Below, one piece after another: positions 46,202-55,944 of a stretch of DNA of 64,000 bases (the first letter of the stretch is position 1; each line of letters opens with the position of its first letter). This DNA comes from Phycisphaerae bacterium (GTDB lineage: Bacteria > Planctomycetota > Phycisphaerae > UBA1845 > CAIVHJ01), in contig JAJVHX010000001.1 of NCBI GenBank assembly GCA_022072405.1, positions 371,915-435,914 on the forward strand, given 5' to 3'. A program made the position numbers and the translations under genes. The notes beneath the pieces were generated by a model, which did no database searches, was not told where the DNA came from, and worked only from the letters and a program-made list of their open reading frames with translations.

Positions 46202-47464
46202 ATGTGGTGGCATATCTATTCTGCCGCTTTCGTACTGCTATCAGTTTCCAGTCCCGGAGAAGTGCCTGCATCCGATCAGCCTGATAGCGCCGTTCCGATG
46301 ATTTCATCCCGGTCAATGGAAATTGCATACCAGGTCCCATCACAGGCATACCCACTGCAACGGGTTGAGTTGTGGATCACGCGTGATTCGGGCCAATCAT
46401 GGCGGAGTGTGGGACTGGATGAAGATCTGCATCCGCCCTTCGCGTATACGGCTGATGGTGATGGTCATATCGGGCTATTCTTTGTAATCACGAATATGGC
46501 TGGTGCATCCTCTGCTGCACCGGAGCCAGGTACCCAACCCCATCATTCGATCAGGGTTGATAGTACCGATCCTTTGATCCAACTGCAGCAGGTGAAAATC
46601 ATGCCCGTCCAGCCGCAAAGTCACTTACTCTCCTTGGCTTGGACGGCGTATGATGCCAATCTGGGACAGCGACCAATGGCCATCTTCTTTCAGCGACAGG
46701 AAGAAACCGGTTGGCATCTACTGGCTGATAATGTCGAAAACAATGGGCGGTTTGACTGGCCCATCCCGGATCAACTACGGGGTCATGTGCAGGTAAAAAT
46801 CCAGGTTACCGATCAGGCGGGTCACCAGCAGAGTGCTATTTCCAATTTTGTTCTGGTATCACAAGCAAATACGGCAACAAATACTCTCGGATCGGAAGCG
46901 GATATTTCTGTCGCTCAAGCTACTCCAATACTTACCGGCATGGAAGAAATTGTGCCCACGAGCCAGCCAGCAACCACTCCCAGTGGCTCCGTGCTGGATG
47001 TATACAAACTGGGATTATGGCATAAAGAGCGCGGTGATTATGGACAGGCGATTAACCAGTTTCTGGAATGCATCAATACTGCTCCGGAGTTTTTACCGGC
47101 GGCCTACGAACTGGCCAACATCTATTATGCGGAAAACAACTATCAGGGCGCCATGAATATCTATAAAAATATTCTGGATCGCTATCCTGAAGATCGCGAT
47201 GCTCTGCGCGGCTGTGCGCTCACCCAGGTGGCACTGAAACAATATTCCAAAGCGCTGGTCTATATGGACAAGGTATTACTGAAACATCCAGAAGATGCCC
47301 AGACCTGGTTGGATACGGGCGATGTCTTTGTCTGGATGGGTGAGCGGGAATCGGCGAAAAAATACTGGTCGGAAGCCAGACGGTTGAGCCAGAAAAATCC
47401 GACCATCAATACTGCGGCTCAGAAGCGGCTTGAGAAACTGGTGTCGACCGTAGACAATAAGTAA
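46202..47464 (+). CDS. Exported TPR protein with Ig-like N-terminal region
   Basis: 420 residues. A signal peptide (WWHIYSAAFVLLSVSSPGEV) is followed by two beta-sandwich-like segments (RVELWITRDSGQSWRSVGLD and VKIQVTDQAGHQQSAISNF). The C-terminal third holds tetratricopeptide repeats: LWHKERGDYGQAINQFLECI, LANIYYAENNYQGAMNIYKN, LTQVALKQYSKALVYMDKVL and WLDTGDVFVWMGERESAKKY. TPR regions mediate protein contacts, so it is likely a periplasmic or surface scaffold. It is 35 bases upstream of holA. Confidence 0.75.
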   Translation: MWWHIYSAAFVLLSVSSPGEVPASDQPDSAVPMISSRSMEIAYQVPSQAYPLQRVELWITRDSGQSWRSVGLDEDLHPPFAYTADGDGHIGLFFVITNMAGASSAAPEPGTQPHHSIRVDSTDPLIQLQQVKIMPVQPQSHLLSLAWTAYDANLGQRPMAIFFQRQEETGWHLLADNVENNGRFDWPIPDQLRGHVQVKIQVTDQAGHQQSAISNFVLVSQANTATNTLGSEADISVAQATPILTGMEEIVPTSQPATTPSGSVLDVYKLGLWHKERGDYGQAINQFLECINTAPEFLPAAYELANIYYAENNYQGAMNIYKNILDRYPEDRDALRGCALTQVALKQYSKALVYMDKVLLKHPEDAQTWLDTGDVFVWMGERESAKKYWSEARRLSQKNPTINTAAQKRLEKLVSTVDNK

Positions 47465-47499
47465 ATAGCCAATGAATTCCTCTGCTGTGCAGGAGCACC

Positions 47500-48480
47500 A
47501 TGGTCAGGAAATCTGAAAATCAGATGGATACCAGTCCTCAACCAGTCTATCTGATCGCAGGTGCCGATCACTGGTTGCGGGCGACACGCCGCCGGCAACT
47601 GGTACAACAATTACTTGGGCTTGATCCGGGAAGCGAATCGGCGGTGACAACTTTGCCTCCGGATTCATCTTTGGCGGTGGTTCTGGATGAATTGCGCACG
47701 GTGCCCATGTTTTCGGCCTATCGGGTTGTAATAATAGACCCGGCGGATGATTTAGTGAGCAGTTATGGTGAAGAACTCGAACGATATATGTTGAAACCCA
47801 GCCGCACCGCCAGCCTCCTGATGGTCGTAGATAAAGCGGATGGTCGAACCCGGCTGGTCAAGAACCTGAAGAACCTGGCGGCGGTACTGGAATGTCAGCC
47901 GCTGGAAAAGCAGGCGATGCTGCAATGGATTATGCAGCATGCGCAGGAGTGTTACCATCGCAAAATACAGCCGCAGGCAGCTGCGGAACTGCAGCGCCTG
48001 ATCGGTGATGATCATGCCCAACTTGATGGCGAACTGAACAAATTGTCCATCTATATTGGTGAGCGGCCGCTTATTACGGTAGAGGATGTTCAAGCACTGG
48101 TCGGTCAGCATCGTGAAGAGATGGTTTTTCGGATCGTCGAATACATCAATCAAAACCGGCGAGCCGATGCCTTGCAGCAATGGCATCAGGTCTGGAAAAG
48201 CGATCGGGCGGCTTCCAAACGAGCGGTTGGAGGTTTGGCTTATCAGGTACGCAAATATCTTGAAACGCTGTATCAGAGTCTGCAGGGTAAAGTACCGGGT
48301 AATGCCCACTGGATGCTGGGGATGAGTAGCGACGAACTGCGGCAGTGGCTGAAAAAAACCGACCCTCAAAGAGTCGAAAACCAGTTGCGCCGATTGTTTC
48401 GTGCAGATCTGGAAAGTAAGAATGGCGTGAGTAATACTTTAACGGCCATCGAAAAGCAATTGATCGAAATGACCGGGTAA
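47500..48480 (+). CDS. holA: DNA polymerase III delta subunit
   Basis: 326 residues. The delta subunit opens the beta clamp inside the clamp loader. Recognised by the start QPVYLIAGADHWLRATRRRQ, the strand YRVVIIDPADDLV, and the C-terminal regions LQRLIGDDHAQLDGELNKLS, YIGERPLITVEDVQALVGQH and LRRLFRADLESKNGVSNTL. AGGAG lies before the ATG at 47500; a second ATG at 47524 is possible. It sits between a TPR protein and a lipoprotein, an unusual place without an obvious replication partner. Confidence 0.88.
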   Translation: MVRKSENQMDTSPQPVYLIAGADHWLRATRRRQLVQQLLGLDPGSESAVTTLPPDSSLAVVLDELRTVPMFSAYRVVIIDPADDLVSSYGEELERYMLKPSRTASLLMVVDKADGRTRLVKNLKNLAAVLECQPLEKQAMLQWIMQHAQECYHRKIQPQAAAELQRLIGDDHAQLDGELNKLSIYIGERPLITVEDVQALVGQHREEMVFRIVEYINQNRRADALQQWHQVWKSDRAASKRAVGGLAYQVRKYLETLYQSLQGKVPGNAHWMLGMSSDELRQWLKKTDPQRVENQLRRLFRADLESKNGVSNTLTAIEKQLIEMTG

Positions 48481-48539
48481 ACCAGAAGATTCACATTCGT
48501 CAGTGAAATATTTTGATCGGATTGTGCCAGGAGGGCGTT

Positions 48540-49808
48540 ATGATGATGCAGGGAGGCATAAGTCGTTGGCTATTGTGGGGTGCTCTACTGCTATCCACAG
48601 GATGCACGACAGAAAATAATCTATTCCGACGAAATAGCGAACCACCAGCCAAACAAGTCGTTGAGACCAGTACGACACAATCTTCCACACCCACATCGCC
48701 AGGTGACGAGGCTGCGGTTCAGACCGGCCAGGACGGCCGCGTCGCTGAGGAATATCAAAATTACATCAACTCACTACAAGAACAACACGCTACGAATAAT
48801 GATTCTGCATCAAATGGTACACCAGATTCAGCCAGTCAAACCCCGGTAACAACAGCTCCCGCGGATGATCACAAAGAAGGTCAGATGCATTATGCCGATA
48901 GTGAGCTGAGCACCAATCGGGCAGTGATATTATCTGACGACGAAGTCATCGGCCAAAAGCAGCCTGGATTGGATGCCCCTCAGGCCCCGCCGGTCATCGA
49001 GGCGGTCACGATCAAGCCAGTTACTGCTAATAACACTAGCGCGACAGACCAGCAGGTCATGGTAGTAAATGCACCAGTAGAAATGGCAGTAGAAGCGACG
49101 GGCAACACTATTGATCGAGAGATTCAACAATTGCAGGAATATCTTCGCAGTCATCCTCAGGATGTTCGTAAGCACATGCAGTTAAAATACTTGTATCTGG
49201 CCAAACAGGATGTGGATCGGGCGTTGGCTTTACCAGAAGGTCTGGAACAGGAACAGGCGCAAATGGCCCAGCGAACCGTTCGGGCGATTCTGGCAGGCGA
49301 AAAAGCGATGGAGCAACCTGCGCAACTGGAAATAGAGACCAATCGAAATGTGGAGGAGTTCAGTGCTGCAATCCGTCGTCGTGCCGAATTGGACATTCCA
49401 CGTGTTGCTTTGTGCAGCAGTATTCAAAGCTATGGGCAGTATACGGAAATTCCTCCAGGATATTTTGTTCAGGGGCGGCGGAATCGAGCATATCTCTACT
49501 GCGAAGTAGACTATTTTGCTTCGGAAAAAACGACCACCGGTCAACATCGCGTAAATATTGCCCATCGATTAGCTCTGCTCCGTTCCAGCGATGGACAAAC
49601 CGTCTGGACGGATACGCAGCCGTTAACAGTTGAAGATATTTCTAATAATCAACGCCGGGACTTCTTCTTTAATCGGCTGCTGCAATTGCCGCCGGGATTG
49701 CCGGCGGGAGAATATACCCTCAAGGTCACAGTTGAAGATTTGATTAAGCAGCAACTATGTGAAACGACTTATAAAATAATGGTGCAGTCTGCGACGCTGA
49801 CGCCCTGA
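48540..49808 (+). CDS. Lipoprotein of unknown function
   Basis: 422 residues from the ATG at 48540 (AGGAGG 5 bases upstream). The signal peptide ISRWLLWGALLLSTGC ends in the lipobox STGC. A long low-complexity Ser/Thr/Gln/Ala region follows (about 25-190), suited to spanning the periplasm. A helical segment (IDREIQQLQEYLRSHPQDVR) and a beta-rich C-terminal domain follow, where EIPPGYFVQGRRNRAYLYCE and LPAGEYTLKVTVEDLIKQQL suggest a carbohydrate- or ligand-binding sandwich. Family not recognised. It is 60 bases after holA and may share its transcript. Confidence 0.7.
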   Translation: MMMQGGISRWLLWGALLLSTGCTTENNLFRRNSEPPAKQVVETSTTQSSTPTSPGDEAAVQTGQDGRVAEEYQNYINSLQEQHATNNDSASNGTPDSASQTPVTTAPADDHKEGQMHYADSELSTNRAVILSDDEVIGQKQPGLDAPQAPPVIEAVTIKPVTANNTSATDQQVMVVNAPVEMAVEATGNTIDREIQQLQEYLRSHPQDVRKHMQLKYLYLAKQDVDRALALPEGLEQEQAQMAQRTVRAILAGEKAMEQPAQLEIETNRNVEEFSAAIRRRAELDIPRVALCSSIQSYGQYTEIPPGYFVQGRRNRAYLYCEVDYFASEKTTTGQHRVNIAHRLALLRSSDGQTVWTDTQPLTVEDISNNQRRDFFFNRLLQLPPGLPAGEYTLKVTVEDLIKQQLCETTYKIMVQSATLTP

Positions 49809-49927
49809 GGCAGATTAGAGTCTTATTGGACATTAGAATTATTCATTGACGTCGGCTGTTGGCTTTGGTAGTTTTTTTGAGAAGTAATGGTTCGGGTAAC
49901 CCTCACACTCAGTATGGGATAATCGTG

Positions 49928-50329
49928 ATGATGTCGGCTACGGAATTGCAATCCAAACCGAAATATTTTTCGATTGATCAGGCTAACGCCGCTCTGCCGC
50001 TGGTGCGGCGCGTGGTAGAAGACGTGGTGCGCCAGTATCACACCGTGGTGGAATTACATCAACAGCAGCAATCTCTTGCTGCCGATAATAATCCCGGCCA
50101 ATGGGATACTCTGGAAATCAATCGCCAGGAAGCCACGACCCGCCTGAATGAACTGATCGAAGAACTGAATGACATCGGAGTGGAATTAAAGGACTGGGAA
50201 AAAGGGTTGATTGACTTTCTGTCACGTAAAGATGGCCGGGATGTCTATCTGTGCTGGAAGCTGGGGGAAGAGCGCATCATGTACTGGCACGATCTGCATG
50301 CCGGCTTTTCCGGCCGACAAATACTTTGA
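49928..50329 (+). CDS. DUF2203 family protein
   Basis: 133 residues from an ATG at 49928 (GGGA upstream; the open frame before it is unsupported). The family pattern is clear: KYFSIDQANAALPLVRRVVE at the start, a helical hairpin, then GVELKDWEKGLIDFLSRKDG and CWKLGEERIMYWHDLHAGFS at the end. Function is unknown; the proteins are small, soluble and cytoplasmic. It converges on the topoisomerase VI operon with 27 bases between. Confidence 0.85.
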   Translation: MMSATELQSKPKYFSIDQANAALPLVRRVVEDVVRQYHTVVELHQQQQSLAADNNPGQWDTLEINRQEATTRLNELIEELNDIGVELKDWEKGLIDFLSRKDGRDVYLCWKLGEERIMYWHDLHAGFSGRQIL

Positions 50330-50356
50330 TCCGGAGTCGGTCGACAGGGGTGGGGG

Positions 50357-51490
50357 TCAATCCAGCCATTCGGTCTTGTTATTCAGTTTATAGGGCAGGT
50401 ATTCCTGAGTCAGATAAGTCAGGCTCTTGCTGATCATGGCTTCCACTTCCATCTTAAAACCGTTTGATAACAACTTCTTGATTTCACGCTCCCAGTTTTT
50501 TTTGCCCTGAAACCAGGGATATTCCAGAATCTGACGTGAGCGTTTAATGTCCGCCTGATCCAGTTCCAGCTTCACATCATCCGTCAACCCGCAGCGATCG
50601 TAATCGAAACTCGATACCCCAATATATTTCGCTTCTGGTACGGCCATACGCTGTGATTCATAAGCCAGGTTGATCGATCCCTGCTTGATTACCGAGTAGA
50701 TATAATATCCCCAGGGGTCATTATCCAGCAGAACGTATACCGGCAATTTCAGTTCATGATGCAGTCGATATAACAGGCGACGAACACCGCGTGGGGGTTG
50801 GCCGCCACCATGGGTGATGATACAGTGATGTTGTTCCCAGAAACGATCTTCAACGAAACGTCGCCACACCGTATCTTTTTCGACATGTAGTACGAATTTC
50901 GCCGAGCATTTCCGGAACTGGATCACTTCCGGCTCGACGATGCTGGGGATAGCGTAGCCGCCGCTGCCCAGGTGCGTAGCGTCGATCGAATCACCGGAAT
51001 CGATAAATTGCAGTTCGCCGATCAGCGCGCCGCGATTGGCGGCAAAAACATGTAACTCTTCCCGCAAGGACGCAGTGGCCACCTCGAGATCTTCGAGGAT
51101 GGGATCAGACTCACTCTGGTCAACAAAAGTTTTTTCCTGCGTACCGGCGATCGTGTGCTTGGCCATGTAGTATATTTGACGAATACTGGCCGATTTGCCG
51201 GCATCCAGTAATTCCTTGCACTTGGCGGCTACCAGAATAGTCTGCATAAAACGCTTGGCTTGGCCATAGTTGAAAAAATTGCGTGTCTGTTTGGATCGGC
51301 CCATCTCGATGATACGCGATTTGGTGTTGAAATGTACGTTGCTCAGGGTGCGTAAAGGAATATCCACCGATGGATCTCGCCCCTTCTGGGCATGCTCATA
51401 CACCAGCTCTGCCAGTTGCACCAGCTTTTTCAGCGTATCAGGTGAACGGCCCGAGGGTCGACCCTTGGTTGTGTTTCGTGATTTACTCAA
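50357..51490 (-). CDS. top6A: DNA topoisomerase VI subunit A
   Basis: 377 residues. The DNA-cutting subunit of a type IIB topoisomerase and a relative of eukaryotic Spo11. The 5Y-CAP domain has the catalytic tyrosine in ASIRQIYYMAKH (Y107-Y108; the second aligns with the catalytic one). The Toprim metal site follows, with the glutamate in VEKDTVWRRF and the aspartates in YVLLDNDPWGYYIYSVIKQG. Nothing essential is missing. It follows top6B by 12 bases, the usual order B then A. Topoisomerase VI is the rule in archaea and plants but rare in bacteria. Confidence 0.93.
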   Translation of the reverse strand: MSKSRNTTKGRPSGRSPDTLKKLVQLAELVYEHAQKGRDPSVDIPLRTLSNVHFNTKSRIIEMGRSKQTRNFFNYGQAKRFMQTILVAAKCKELLDAGKSASIRQIYYMAKHTIAGTQEKTFVDQSESDPILEDLEVATASLREELHVFAANRGALIGELQFIDSGDSIDATHLGSGGYAIPSIVEPEVIQFRKCSAKFVLHVEKDTVWRRFVEDRFWEQHHCIITHGGGQPPRGVRRLLYRLHHELKLPVYVLLDNDPWGYYIYSVIKQGSINLAYESQRMAVPEAKYIGVSSFDYDRCGLTDDVKLELDQADIKRSRQILEYPWFQGKKNWEREIKKLLSNGFKMEVEAMISKSLTYLTQEYLPYKLNNKTEWLD

Positions 51491-51502
51491 AATCTCACTC
51501 CG

Positions 51503-53488
51503 TCAGGAAAGCGTACGAATTTTCTTTCGGGCGCGACGCTTCTTGCTGGGTTCGGTTGTAGTCGCGTCCGACTCAAAAAGGGAAACATTGGAAGTATCCG
51601 GCGCAGTGGTCGGTTTGACCACGATGGTATTGGCTAGCGGGGTATCTGCCTGGTCCTGCTCAATCAGTTTGCCGTGTTCATCATATTGCTGGTCAGCAAC
51701 ACGGGTATGACGTTGAGCTATTTTGAGCAGATTGTTGCGCAGGCTCTCGCGATTGATCCGGGCGATGGCGACAGTGGAACTGACCAGTTCGTCGATATAC
51801 CGGGTAAAGACATCACGCCGCCGGGCGAAGGCTTGGCTGCGTTTTTTTCGACTGAGCAGCAAACCCAGTCTGCGGGCACATTCCTGCAAAGCCAGCCGAA
51901 TTTCCTTGCGGATTTCGTCATAGTCTGCAATGGCTTCTTTGGCTTCGGAGGTGAAGGGTACCCAGACGCTAGCCAGGTGAATCATGATCAACAGTGGTGC
52001 CGACGGCAATGCACCACGTGATTGGCTGATGCTGTAGTTGCTCCAATTGATATCCAGCACGCTTTTGAACATACAGCAGGCTGATTGCTGGTAAAGCAGC
52101 GGTACACGATTCGCAAAACGTATGACTCGTGCAGCAGGGGGGGCTGCAGTTTCGTTACCGAAGGAAATATCGGTGGGTGATGGTCCCAGCTCCCCACCAT
52201 AAGCCAGGCCGACCTCTACCTGAAAGGGATTCCCGCGATAGACAGCCGGAGGACGGGTACTGGCGGTGTAGAATTCAGCTTTGACGCCCTGTAATAAGCC
52301 TGACAAAATTTGTTCCGCGCCAATCGGAGCCAGGCAATTAGTCGGCGGAGCCATGAGCTTGGCCTGCTGCAGTGCTTTGTAGATTTTCTCGATTTTGGTG
52401 CCGTCCAGCTGCTTGATTGATGTTTTCGCTGAAAGCCCCGCCTGTTTGCAGACCTGCTGACAAAGCCCCGGGCTGACCCGACAGAATTCTGATTGGAGAA
52501 ATCCACCCAGAAATTTTGCCGCCGTATCATCCAGCATTTTAATCATCGTGCCCAATTCGACGCCGTGCGGGTGGGGTTTGATCTCATCCGGTATCAGCGG
52601 CAATTGATTGACCGTTCGACGGTATTCGACCTGCGGGTCTTGCGAAGACTTGTAAATAATCGTGCAATGCGGATTGGCGATGGCGGTTTGCAGAAGGTAC
52701 TCATCGACCGACTGGCGTCCTTTGATATAACTCGCCAACAGATCAATGGTCACTTCGGTGCCATTGGCCCAGTCCACCGGAACAATATCTTCCTTCACGA
52801 TATCGGGTTTATTTTTCTTAGTGTCAATCTGCAGTTGATAGTGATGAGCCTCTTTCTTTTTAGGCAAACGTGAGGTGATCTGGATGGGTCGGCCTGTGGT
52901 CAACAGGCCGTATAATCCCGCCGCCGAAATGCCGATACCCTGCTGGCCTCGCGACATGCGTAAGCGATGAAATTTCGAACCATAGAGCAATTTTCCGAAA
53001 ATATTGGGTATCTGGTTTTTTACAATTCCCGGGCCATTATCTCGCACAGTGATTCGAAAACGATCTTCATCCTGTTGGGCAATGGTGATCTGAATTTCCG
53101 GGAGGATATGGGCTTCTTCGCAGGCATCGAGACTATTATCCACCGCTTCCTTAACAGCCGTGAGCAGGGCTTTACGCTTGTTATCAAAGCCAAGCAGATG
53201 GCGATTTTTTGCGAAAAACTCTGAAATGGATATTTCGCGTTGGGCTGCAGCCATGGATTCGGCTGTGGCGGCCTTGGTACGTTTACGGGTGGGACGAGCT
53301 GCGGAAGTTTCGTCTGGTGTGGAATCGGGTGTTTTCTGCGAAGCGGCAACGGATTGTGCCTCCGGGTGGCTGGACGGTTCCGGGCTGTCATCCGTTCGCT
53401 TTTTTTTCAAGGTACCGGCAGTGGAATTGAAAGTCAGCTGTAATTGATCCGTCGCGGCTGGTTGACTTTGTTTCTTTTTGGCTGCCAT
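51503..53488 (-). CDS. top6B: DNA topoisomerase VI subunit B
   Basis: 661 residues. The ATPase subunit that closes on DNA and drives strand passage. After a low-complexity 80-residue extension (Lys, Pro, Ser, Thr) it has the GHKL ATPase motifs: AVKEAVDNSLDACEEA (N118), VRDNGPGIVKNQIPNIFGKL, GQQGIGISAAGLYG and DWANGTEVTIDLLA. The H2TH-like segment (GLSAKTSIKQLDGTKIEKIY) and the transducer domain follow (RVPLLYQQSACCMFKSVLDI). The N-terminal extension is absent in most archaeal subunits. Forms an A2B2 enzyme with the next gene. Confidence 0.93.
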   Translation of the reverse strand: MAAKKKQSQPAATDQLQLTFNSTAGTLKKKRTDDSPEPSSHPEAQSVAASQKTPDSTPDETSAARPTRKRTKAATAESMAAAQREISISEFFAKNRHLLGFDNKRKALLTAVKEAVDNSLDACEEAHILPEIQITIAQQDEDRFRITVRDNGPGIVKNQIPNIFGKLLYGSKFHRLRMSRGQQGIGISAAGLYGLLTTGRPIQITSRLPKKKEAHHYQLQIDTKKNKPDIVKEDIVPVDWANGTEVTIDLLASYIKGRQSVDEYLLQTAIANPHCTIIYKSSQDPQVEYRRTVNQLPLIPDEIKPHPHGVELGTMIKMLDDTAAKFLGGFLQSEFCRVSPGLCQQVCKQAGLSAKTSIKQLDGTKIEKIYKALQQAKLMAPPTNCLAPIGAEQILSGLLQGVKAEFYTASTRPPAVYRGNPFQVEVGLAYGGELGPSPTDISFGNETAAPPAARVIRFANRVPLLYQQSACCMFKSVLDINWSNYSISQSRGALPSAPLLIMIHLASVWVPFTSEAKEAIADYDEIRKEIRLALQECARRLGLLLSRKKRSQAFARRRDVFTRYIDELVSSTVAIARINRESLRNNLLKIAQRHTRVADQQYDEHGKLIEQDQADTPLANTIVVKPTTAPDTSNVSLFESDATTTEPSKKRRARKKIRTLS

Positions 53489-53553
53489 CCTGGCATTGCT
53501 CCCAGCTTCATGCCGGTCCTGTTCAGGTTGAGTTCACGAAGGAAGAATTCCAA

Positions 53554-54843
53554 TTATTTACGCTTTTCAATGGCTTCATAGGAGCGCAATAAGGAGCCGG
53601 AGTAAATCTGCCTGGGGCGATAAATTTTCAACTGGCTGCCCGTATGAACTTCCCGCCAGTTGGCAATCCAACCCGGCATACGGCCAATTGCAAACATCAC
53701 TGTGAACATATCCACCGGAATTCCAATAGCCCGGAGGATGATACCGCTATAGAAATCGACATTTGGATAGAGCTTGCGTTCGACGAAGTAGGGATCTTTC
53801 ACCGCGACCTCTTCCAGCTTGACAGCCAATTCCAACAGAGGATCGTGGATACCTAATTTATTCAGCACCGTATGGCAGGTTTTCTTGATGAATTTCGCCC
53901 GAGGGTCATAGTTTTTGTACACACGATGGCCAAACCCCATCAGGCGAACACCCGCGTCATGTCGCTTAACGCCTTCGATGAATTGATCCAGTGGTTGACC
54001 GTCCTCGTGGATGCGCTCCAGCATTTTGATAACGGCGACGTTGGCTCCACCATGTAAAGGACCCCACAAGGCACAGATGCCCGCCGCGGCTGATGCATAG
54101 AGGTTCGCTTGACTGGAGCCCACCATTCGTACGGTTGAAGTTGAACAGTTTTGTTCATGATCGGCATGGAGAATAAAAATCTGATCCAGAGCGCGCACAA
54201 TTTCCGGTTCGGGATGACAGGTCTTATTGGGCATGCAGAACATCATGTGCAGGAAATTGGCGGTATAATTCAAATCAAAGCGAGGATAAACGATCGGCTC
54301 GCCAATGGAGGTTTTATAACTGGCGGCTGCGATAGTGCGGACTTTGCTCATCAGGATGGCAGCAGTTTCCATAAAGCTGCTTTCATCCGCCGGTTGAACC
54401 AGTTCCGGCTGAAAGCAGCCAGCGGTATTAATCATGGCCGACAGAATCGCCATGGGCGGGGCACTGGCTGGAAATCCCTGGAAATGGTGCCGCATATTCT
54501 CATGGATGAACTGATGCCTGGTTAACAGTTCGTGGAATTCCTGCAACTGAATCGGAGTGGGCAATTCACCGAAGATCAGCAGATAAGCTGTTTCTGTAAA
54601 CGAGGAATACTCGACGAGTTCCTCAATCGTGTAACCACGATAGCGAAGAATACCCCGTTCGCCATCGATGTAAGTGATCTTGCTGTCGCAGGAACCCGTG
54701 TTTGCATAACCTTCATCGAGCGTAATCAGTCCGGTTTGGGCACGAAGCTGGCTGATATCCATACCCAGTTCATTTTCTGAGCCGACCTGGACTGGAAATT
54801 CGTACGATTTACCCGAGTAGGTTAAAGTCGCCTTTTCGCTCAT
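53554..54843 (-). CDS. gltA: Citrate synthase
   Basis: 429 residues, long hexameric-type enzyme. It condenses acetyl-CoA and oxaloacetate to start the TCA cycle. Catalytic and substrate residues are in the expected strings: LHADHEQNCSTSTVRMVGSS (histidine), GPLHGGANVAVIKML, VRLMGFGHRVYKNYDPRAKF and the aspartate in NVDFYSGIILRAIGIPVDMF. The N-terminal small beta domain (TLTYSGKSYEFPVQVGSENE) is typical of the enteric-like type, which is often inhibited by NADH, though I cannot judge regulation. AGGAG lies 8 bases before the ATG. It is monocistronic. Confidence 0.95.
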   Translation of the reverse strand: MSEKATLTYSGKSYEFPVQVGSENELGMDISQLRAQTGLITLDEGYANTGSCDSKITYIDGERGILRYRGYTIEELVEYSSFTETAYLLIFGELPTPIQLQEFHELLTRHQFIHENMRHHFQGFPASAPPMAILSAMINTAGCFQPELVQPADESSFMETAAILMSKVRTIAAASYKTSIGEPIVYPRFDLNYTANFLHMMFCMPNKTCHPEPEIVRALDQIFILHADHEQNCSTSTVRMVGSSQANLYASAAAGICALWGPLHGGANVAVIKMLERIHEDGQPLDQFIEGVKRHDAGVRLMGFGHRVYKNYDPRAKFIKKTCHTVLNKLGIHDPLLELAVKLEEVAVKDPYFVERKLYPNVDFYSGIILRAIGIPVDMFTVMFAIGRMPGWIANWREVHTGSQLKIYRPRQIYSGSLLRSYEAIEKRK

Positions 54844-55009
54844 CGAAGAGACTCCTAGTAGGTTTGGGCCTGTTCAGCCGCCAGCACGCCTGCACAATTT
54901 AGCGTGCTTCGTCGTTGGGGACAAGTCAGACCCCGGGACAGTTATTACTAATATTCCTGGGTGGGAGGTAATAGCGACAGATTATCCCCAGCCTCAGCGG
55001 TGGGAGTGC

Positions 55010-55333
55010 TCAGGCGGGTTCGAGGGTGGTTATCAGGCGACAGGAAGCAAATTGTTCGACGTATAGCTCACCACGTTCCCGGTGGGTAACCAGTAGCAGA
55101 CTATAACTCTTGTGGTGGGCTTCGAGCATGCAGCGTATCGCGTGGCGGATACCCAGGGGAGTCAAATTTACGATGGTCCGCACGACGTCTACCATGGAAC
55201 TGACATCGTCATTGTGCAGGATCAGCTTGTAAGGGGGAAGGGTTTCAGGGGGCTTCACCTCCGGCTTTTTTTGTGGGGGAGCTTCGACCACAGCTGTATT
55301 GGTAGAAGGATTTTGGATGACTTCCTGGCTCAT
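55010..55333 (-). CDS. clpS: ClpS adaptor protein
   Basis: 107 residues. ClpS delivers N-degron substrates to ClpAP. A proline-rich N-terminal tail (EAPPQKKPEVKPPETLPPYK) precedes the core LILHNDDVSSMVDVVRTIVN, with the NDD and M residues of the N-degron pocket, and AHHKSYSLLLVTHRERGELY. The Shine-Dalgarno is weak. No clpA is adjacent, unlike in many proteobacteria. It diverges from the ACT-domain gene. Confidence 0.85.
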   Translation of the reverse strand: MSQEVIQNPSTNTAVVEAPPQKKPEVKPPETLPPYKLILHNDDVSSMVDVVRTIVNLTPLGIRHAIRCMLEAHHKSYSLLLVTHRERGELYVEQFASCRLITTLEPA

Positions 55334-55442
55334 TACGCAATATCCAAAAAATTGCCAAACGCCGTGATTGATTATAGTATACTCGATGCGCCATTTTCAA
55401 TCACGGTAATAAAACCACCCCTTCACTGAAGAGGAAGTATGT

Positions 55443-55907
55443 ATGAGCAGTGGTAATGGCCTGACGCAACAGACGCAGTTTTCAATTTATATGATCAACA
55501 AGCCGGGGGTTCTGCAGCAGGTGTGCCAGCGACTGGCTGACGCTCGTATTAACATTATTGCCCTGGCCATGATGGACTCCATGGAACATGGCGTCTTACG
55601 CGTGGTTTCAGACGATTCGACTGCCGCTCGTGATGTGCTGAAGCAATTGGAAGTGCCGATTTCTGAAACGGATGTTTTACTGGTACCCATGCCCAACCAT
55701 CCGGGAGCGATGGCTGATATCTGTAATCGATTGGCGGCTGCTAAATGTAAAGTCAGCTATGCCTACTGCACGGCCGGTACCAAGGGCGGCCGAACGACAG
55801 GAATTTTCAAGGTGGCAAACACCTCCAAAGCGATGACGACGCTGAACAAGCCGATCAATAAATTACGCGACACCTTGCCGATTCGCATGCCCAAATCAAG
55901 ACGTTAA
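55443..55907 (+). CDS. Double ACT-domain protein
   Basis: 154 residues forming two tandem ACT domains: QFSIYMINKPGVLQQVCQRL (first, about 12-80) and LLVPMPNHPGAMADICNRLA (second, about 81-140). The basic end LPIRMPKSRR is unlike stand-alone regulatory ACT proteins. ACT domains usually bind amino acids and control enzymes or transcription. No enzyme domain is attached, so a small ligand-binding regulator is likely. GAGGAAG lies before the ATG. Confidence 0.8.
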   Translation: MSSGNGLTQQTQFSIYMINKPGVLQQVCQRLADARINIIALAMMDSMEHGVLRVVSDDSTAARDVLKQLEVPISETDVLLVPMPNHPGAMADICNRLAAAKCKVSYAYCTAGTKGGRTTGIFKVANTSKAMTTLNKPINKLRDTLPIRMPKSRR

Positions 55908-55944
55908 TAGATGGGCTGCAATAAATAACGATTAAGATGGCCTG

